From NCBI GenBank assembly GCA_905479065.1, contig CAJQLB010000010.1, positions 1 to 64,000 on the forward strand: a stretch of 64,000 nucleotides of DNA, in the 5' to 3' direction. The stretch's first letter is position 1. Each line of letters opens with the position of its first letter. Of the stretch, positions 61,725 to 64,000 are shown one piece after another. Below the pieces are notes generated by a model. It had not been told where the DNA came from and searched no databases. It was given only the letters and a program-made list of their open reading frames with translations. This DNA is from an uncultured Flavobacteriaceae bacterium (lineage in GTDB: Bacteria > Bacteroidota > Bacteroidia > Flavobacteriales > Flavobacteriaceae). The translations under genes and the position numbers were made by a program.

Positions 61725-61880
61725 TTATTTTGTGTGCTTCTTGTTAAATCCGAAAGGACAGTGTCTACAATTACTTTCGCAACAATAACCGCGTTTTGTA
61801 TGATACTGTTCTGTAAAAACTTTAAAACCCTTTGGAGACATATAATAATCTCCTTCTTCTATGGGGATAATCTTTTTCAT
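61725..61880 (-). CDS. DUF5522 cysteine-rich mini-protein
   Basis: A 51-aa protein from ATG at 61880 (MKKIIPIEEGDYYMSPKG). The core is GYCCESNCRHCPFGFNKK, with four cysteines, probably a metal site. I associate this with DUF5522 of unknown function. An in-frame upstream start at 61928 would add 16 residues across an exact promoter box and is rejected. It lies 14 bp upstream of hutU and is probably co-transcribed with it. Confidence 0.82.
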   Translation of the reverse strand: MKKIIPIEEGDYYMSPKGFKVFTEQYHTKRGYCCESNCRHCPFGFNKKHTK

Positions 61881-61886
61881 ATGATA

Positions 61887-61894
61887 CAAAGATA
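61887..61894 (-). promoter_or_regulatory. -7 box of the DUF5522-hutU operon
   Basis: The minus strand reads TATCTTTG, an exact match. Only 6 bases separate it from the DUF5522 ATG, so the message would have almost no leader. Confidence 0.6.
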
Positions 61895-61994
61895 AAGGAA
61901 AATAAAAAATGCTTAAAGAGACTAACAATCATTTTTGACTTTAAAAAACGAGTGTCATGAAAATAAATTCAAGAAGAAAAAACAACGATTTAAT

Positions 61995-64000
61995 TTAGTT
62001 AAAAACTACTTTTTTATTGTAGACTTGACCATTTTCTAAGATGATATTGACAAGGTAACTACTCGAATTCAAATTTAATATTTTCTTTTTAAAACTTAAT
62101 GAATTGATATTTGAGAAAGTTTGAACTAATCGCCCTTGAGTGTCATAGATAATAACCTTATTTATCAGAATGGTTTCAGATTCAACTTTGAGATTATTAT
62201 GATAAGCAAGGACATCGATTTGGGTCTTCGTATCGTAATCTTTTGTATTCAAGGTAGTATTAGTATACCTTAATACAAAACGATCATCGAAGGATCCACT
62301 TTCTGAATTAAAATTATAAGGTGTTAGCTTTAGGTTATGAATAATATCTAAATAAGTATCTTGTAGATAGATATTTTGATTTCCTTGTTCAAAAACTCCA
62401 TCTAACGTATTAATAGCAATGGTATAATTCCCGTTTTCAGGGAAATTAGCACCTAGTGTGACGTAATCTGAAATATTAAATGGTAAAGATTTACCTTGAA
62501 TTGACATTTTTTCAGAGTTGCTTAAAGAATAAAAACTAAACGCGGATCCTGCCATTTCGTAAGCGTCATACAAACGATCATTACTATCTGTTGCTCCTTC
62601 GACATACCCTATTAATATGGAAAGAGCTAAATTATCAGAATTGATGAGGTCTAGCCATATTCTTTGTTTTTCTAGAATATCATCAGTTTCAAAATTTGGT
62701 CCATAAAAATTGGAGTTGTCATATGTAGACTTACGCATTGTGTTACTAAATGTCACAACACCACTTTGAGGAGCAGTCTCTAACATAAGCACAAAGAATG
62801 CTTGTCCTGACGCAATGAATAAATCATCTGTTCCAGGTGGATTTGAACCTGTATTATTATGTTCGATGTAGTTGTTTTCATCATAATTATAAGTAAAATC
62901 ATCATAAAATGGGTCATCATTGTCTACGCTCGGTGATGAATTATAGTTCCACAAGTAAATAGTGCCATCAATACTTGTATTATCATTTGTGAATTTATTT
63001 GCGGATATTGACGAGGGATATGGATTTCCAATTAAATTCCAATTATCATCTGTGGCTAAAACCTCGACACCGTTTATAGGATTTATATAACCCTCGCCAT
63101 TATACAAACCTCTTTGGATAGGTGCTTCTATAATACCATTATTTGCTACACCTTGAAAAATTGCTGTATTAGCTGGTGATACAGTAGAAAGTCCTCTTAC
63201 AATGTAGCCTTTGCCAATATTCATAGTCCCCGACGCTGCTTGCCAATTTCCATAGGCATCTCCAATTGTTGGAATCCATTCATATATTGGTTCAGATGTG
63301 GCGTTGGATGAAATTTCTTCAACATTGAAGGCGTCAACAGATGAAGACCAATAGACATAGTCCAAGTTGTCAACATTTTCAACTTTTCTTTCCATTGTAA
63401 TAGTTCCTTCATTTTCATTGCTAGCTACATCTGTCACTTGTACTAAACTGGCATCATCTTTAACTATTAGTTCACCTCCAGAATCAATTTCAATCTGGTC
63501 AACTACCGTTAGAGTTTTACCCTCTGTAATTTCTAAATTGCCTGAGGATGTAATGGTAACACTTTTTGCAAATCCTGTTCTAACAGCAGTATCTGGAAGC
63601 TCAACGTTATTGTGAATAATGACACATGAGTAAATAGTTGGCTCTCCAGCAGGAATCCATTTGGAACCATCAAACCAGTCAACCTCTCCAGCGTCATTCC
63701 AAGTTTTGGTATTATTAATGATTGGAATATTTTCTTCAACTTCACATCCATTTGTCAATGTAGCATGTACGGTAAATGAAAAATTTGTTTCCATTAATTG
63801 AGTTGCACTTGGTTTTATATACAGCGTCTCTACCATTTCACCATCGATGTATTCTGTTTGTGCAGATGCGTCTGTATAAACATCAATATCTCCAGTCCAA
63901 GAGAACATTGGATTTAGAGGTTTTGTGCCAAATAACTCTACATTATCTATAGCAACTCCATCAGGGAGCCATCCGAGGCCATCATCATCAGTTGCCCAAG
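61995..64000 (-). CDS. Secreted protein with type IX sorting tail (5' end outside window)
   Basis: The frame is open from the stop at 61995 to the window edge: the ATG at 63908 is internal, since the 92 bp before it continue without a stop as coherent protein (VAIDNVELFGTKP). At least 667 residues are present, a secreted, Asp/Asn/Ser-rich beta protein. The visible part has a beta-helix-like stretch (SGNLEITEGKTLTVVDQIEI, IEIDSGGELIVKDDASLV). The C-terminal ~80 residues are a type A sorting domain: NKVIIYDTQGRLVQTF and SSYLVNIILENGQVYNKKVVF, removed on export by the type IX system. The cargo activity lies upstream or is only adhesive. Confidence 0.88.
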   Translation of the reverse strand, partial: WATDDDGLGWLPDGVAIDNVELFGTKPLNPMFSWTGDIDVYTDASAQTEYIDGEMVETLYIKPSATQLMETNFSFTVHATLTNGCEVEENIPIINNTKTWNDAGEVDWFDGSKWIPAGEPTIYSCVIIHNNVELPDTAVRTGFAKSVTITSSGNLEITEGKTLTVVDQIEIDSGGELIVKDDASLVQVTDVASNENEGTITMERKVENVDNLDYVYWSSSVDAFNVEEISSNATSEPIYEWIPTIGDAYGNWQAASGTMNIGKGYIVRGLSTVSPANTAIFQGVANNGIIEAPIQRGLYNGEGYINPINGVEVLATDDNWNLIGNPYPSSISANKFTNDNTSIDGTIYLWNYNSSPSVDNDDPFYDDFTYNYDENNYIEHNNTGSNPPGTDDLFIASGQAFFVLMLETAPQSGVVTFSNTMRKSTYDNSNFYGPNFETDDILEKQRIWLDLINSDNLALSILIGYVEGATDSNDRLYDAYEMAGSAFSFYSLSNSEKMSIQGKSLPFNISDYVTLGANFPENGNYTIAINTLDGVFEQGNQNIYLQDTYLDIIHNLKLTPYNFNSESGSFDDRFVLRYTNTTLNTKDYDTKTQIDVLAYHNNLKVESETILINKVIIYDTQGRLVQTFSNINSLSFKKKILNLNSSSYLVNIILENGQVYNKKVVFN

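Overview
The window looks like a stretch of ordinary chromosome from a member of the Flavobacteriaceae (Bacteroidota), probably marine. Several independent signs point there. The DNA is AT-rich. Many genes have the Bacteroidota -7 promoter box TAnnTTTG, and clear Shine-Dalgarno sequences are scarce. There is a type IX secretion C-terminal sorting tail (61995-64000), a mevalonate-pathway HMG-CoA reductase with a GYDIA-type GHMP kinase, a short-chain-type threonine dehydrogenase, a two-domain OlsF-like ornithine-lipid acyltransferase, and the order prs-rplY-pth-ribF. I see no rRNA, CRISPR array, insertion sequence, prophage or integrative element.

Layout. 0-12 kb: tRNA-Leu, then a long plus-strand run of housekeeping genes (prs, rplY, pth, ribF, a GGCX-like HTTM membrane protein, serS, a TPR protein, a DUF4286 protein, rsmA, mgtE, a cupin, a 2-hydroxyacid dehydrogenase). 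12-18 kb: a 460-bp gap that may hold an eroded gene, a lone thioredoxin-type arsC, a minus-strand operon (SSAT-like acetyltransferase, aspartate kinase, OlsF-like acyltransferase), then fbp and a TerB-like gene. 18-30 kb: mfd, a TlpA-like thioredoxin, yraN, ldcA, metG, a CYTH protein, a tail-less ssb, and an overlapping ureohydrolase/GNAT/zinc-ribbon operon. 30-37.5 kb: exported peptidases (M13, M24B, M1), threonine dehydrogenase and a small exported YxSQ-repeat protein. 37.5-45.6 kb: tRNA-Phe and a tight envelope operon (coaX, outer-membrane protein, TPR protein, LptC-like lipoprotein, 63-aa membrane protein, CorC-like CBS protein, PpiD-like foldase). 45.6-51.4 kb: GYDIA kinase plus HMG-CoA reductase, then two tandem POT peptide transporters. 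51.4-57 kb: a thioredoxin, then minus-strand comEC, an NlpC/P60 lipoprotein, lpxB, a small membrane gene and surE. 57-64 kb: a Prc/CtpA protease, a DUF4136 lipoprotein, hutU, a DUF5522 mini-protein and the 3' part of a secreted type IX cargo protein.

Working together: several genes serve envelope building (lpxB, lptC, ppiD, ctp, ldcA, nlpC, olsF). Another set suggests a peptide-using lifestyle (M1, M13 and M24B peptidases, two POT importers, threonine dehydrogenase, urocanase). Genes are tightly packed. Three convergent pairs overlap tail to tail and one is 2 bp apart; ATGA or TAATG start/stop overlaps are common. Six strong hairpin terminators and about 16 promoter boxes can be seen. The least understood items are the YxSQ-repeat protein, the GGCX-like protein, the GYDIA kinase, the zinc-ribbon/GNAT/ureohydrolase trio, the phased TTTGTA array between ssb and the ureohydrolase, and a ComEC without a recognisable nuclease site. 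I found no multi-gene defence or mobile system.
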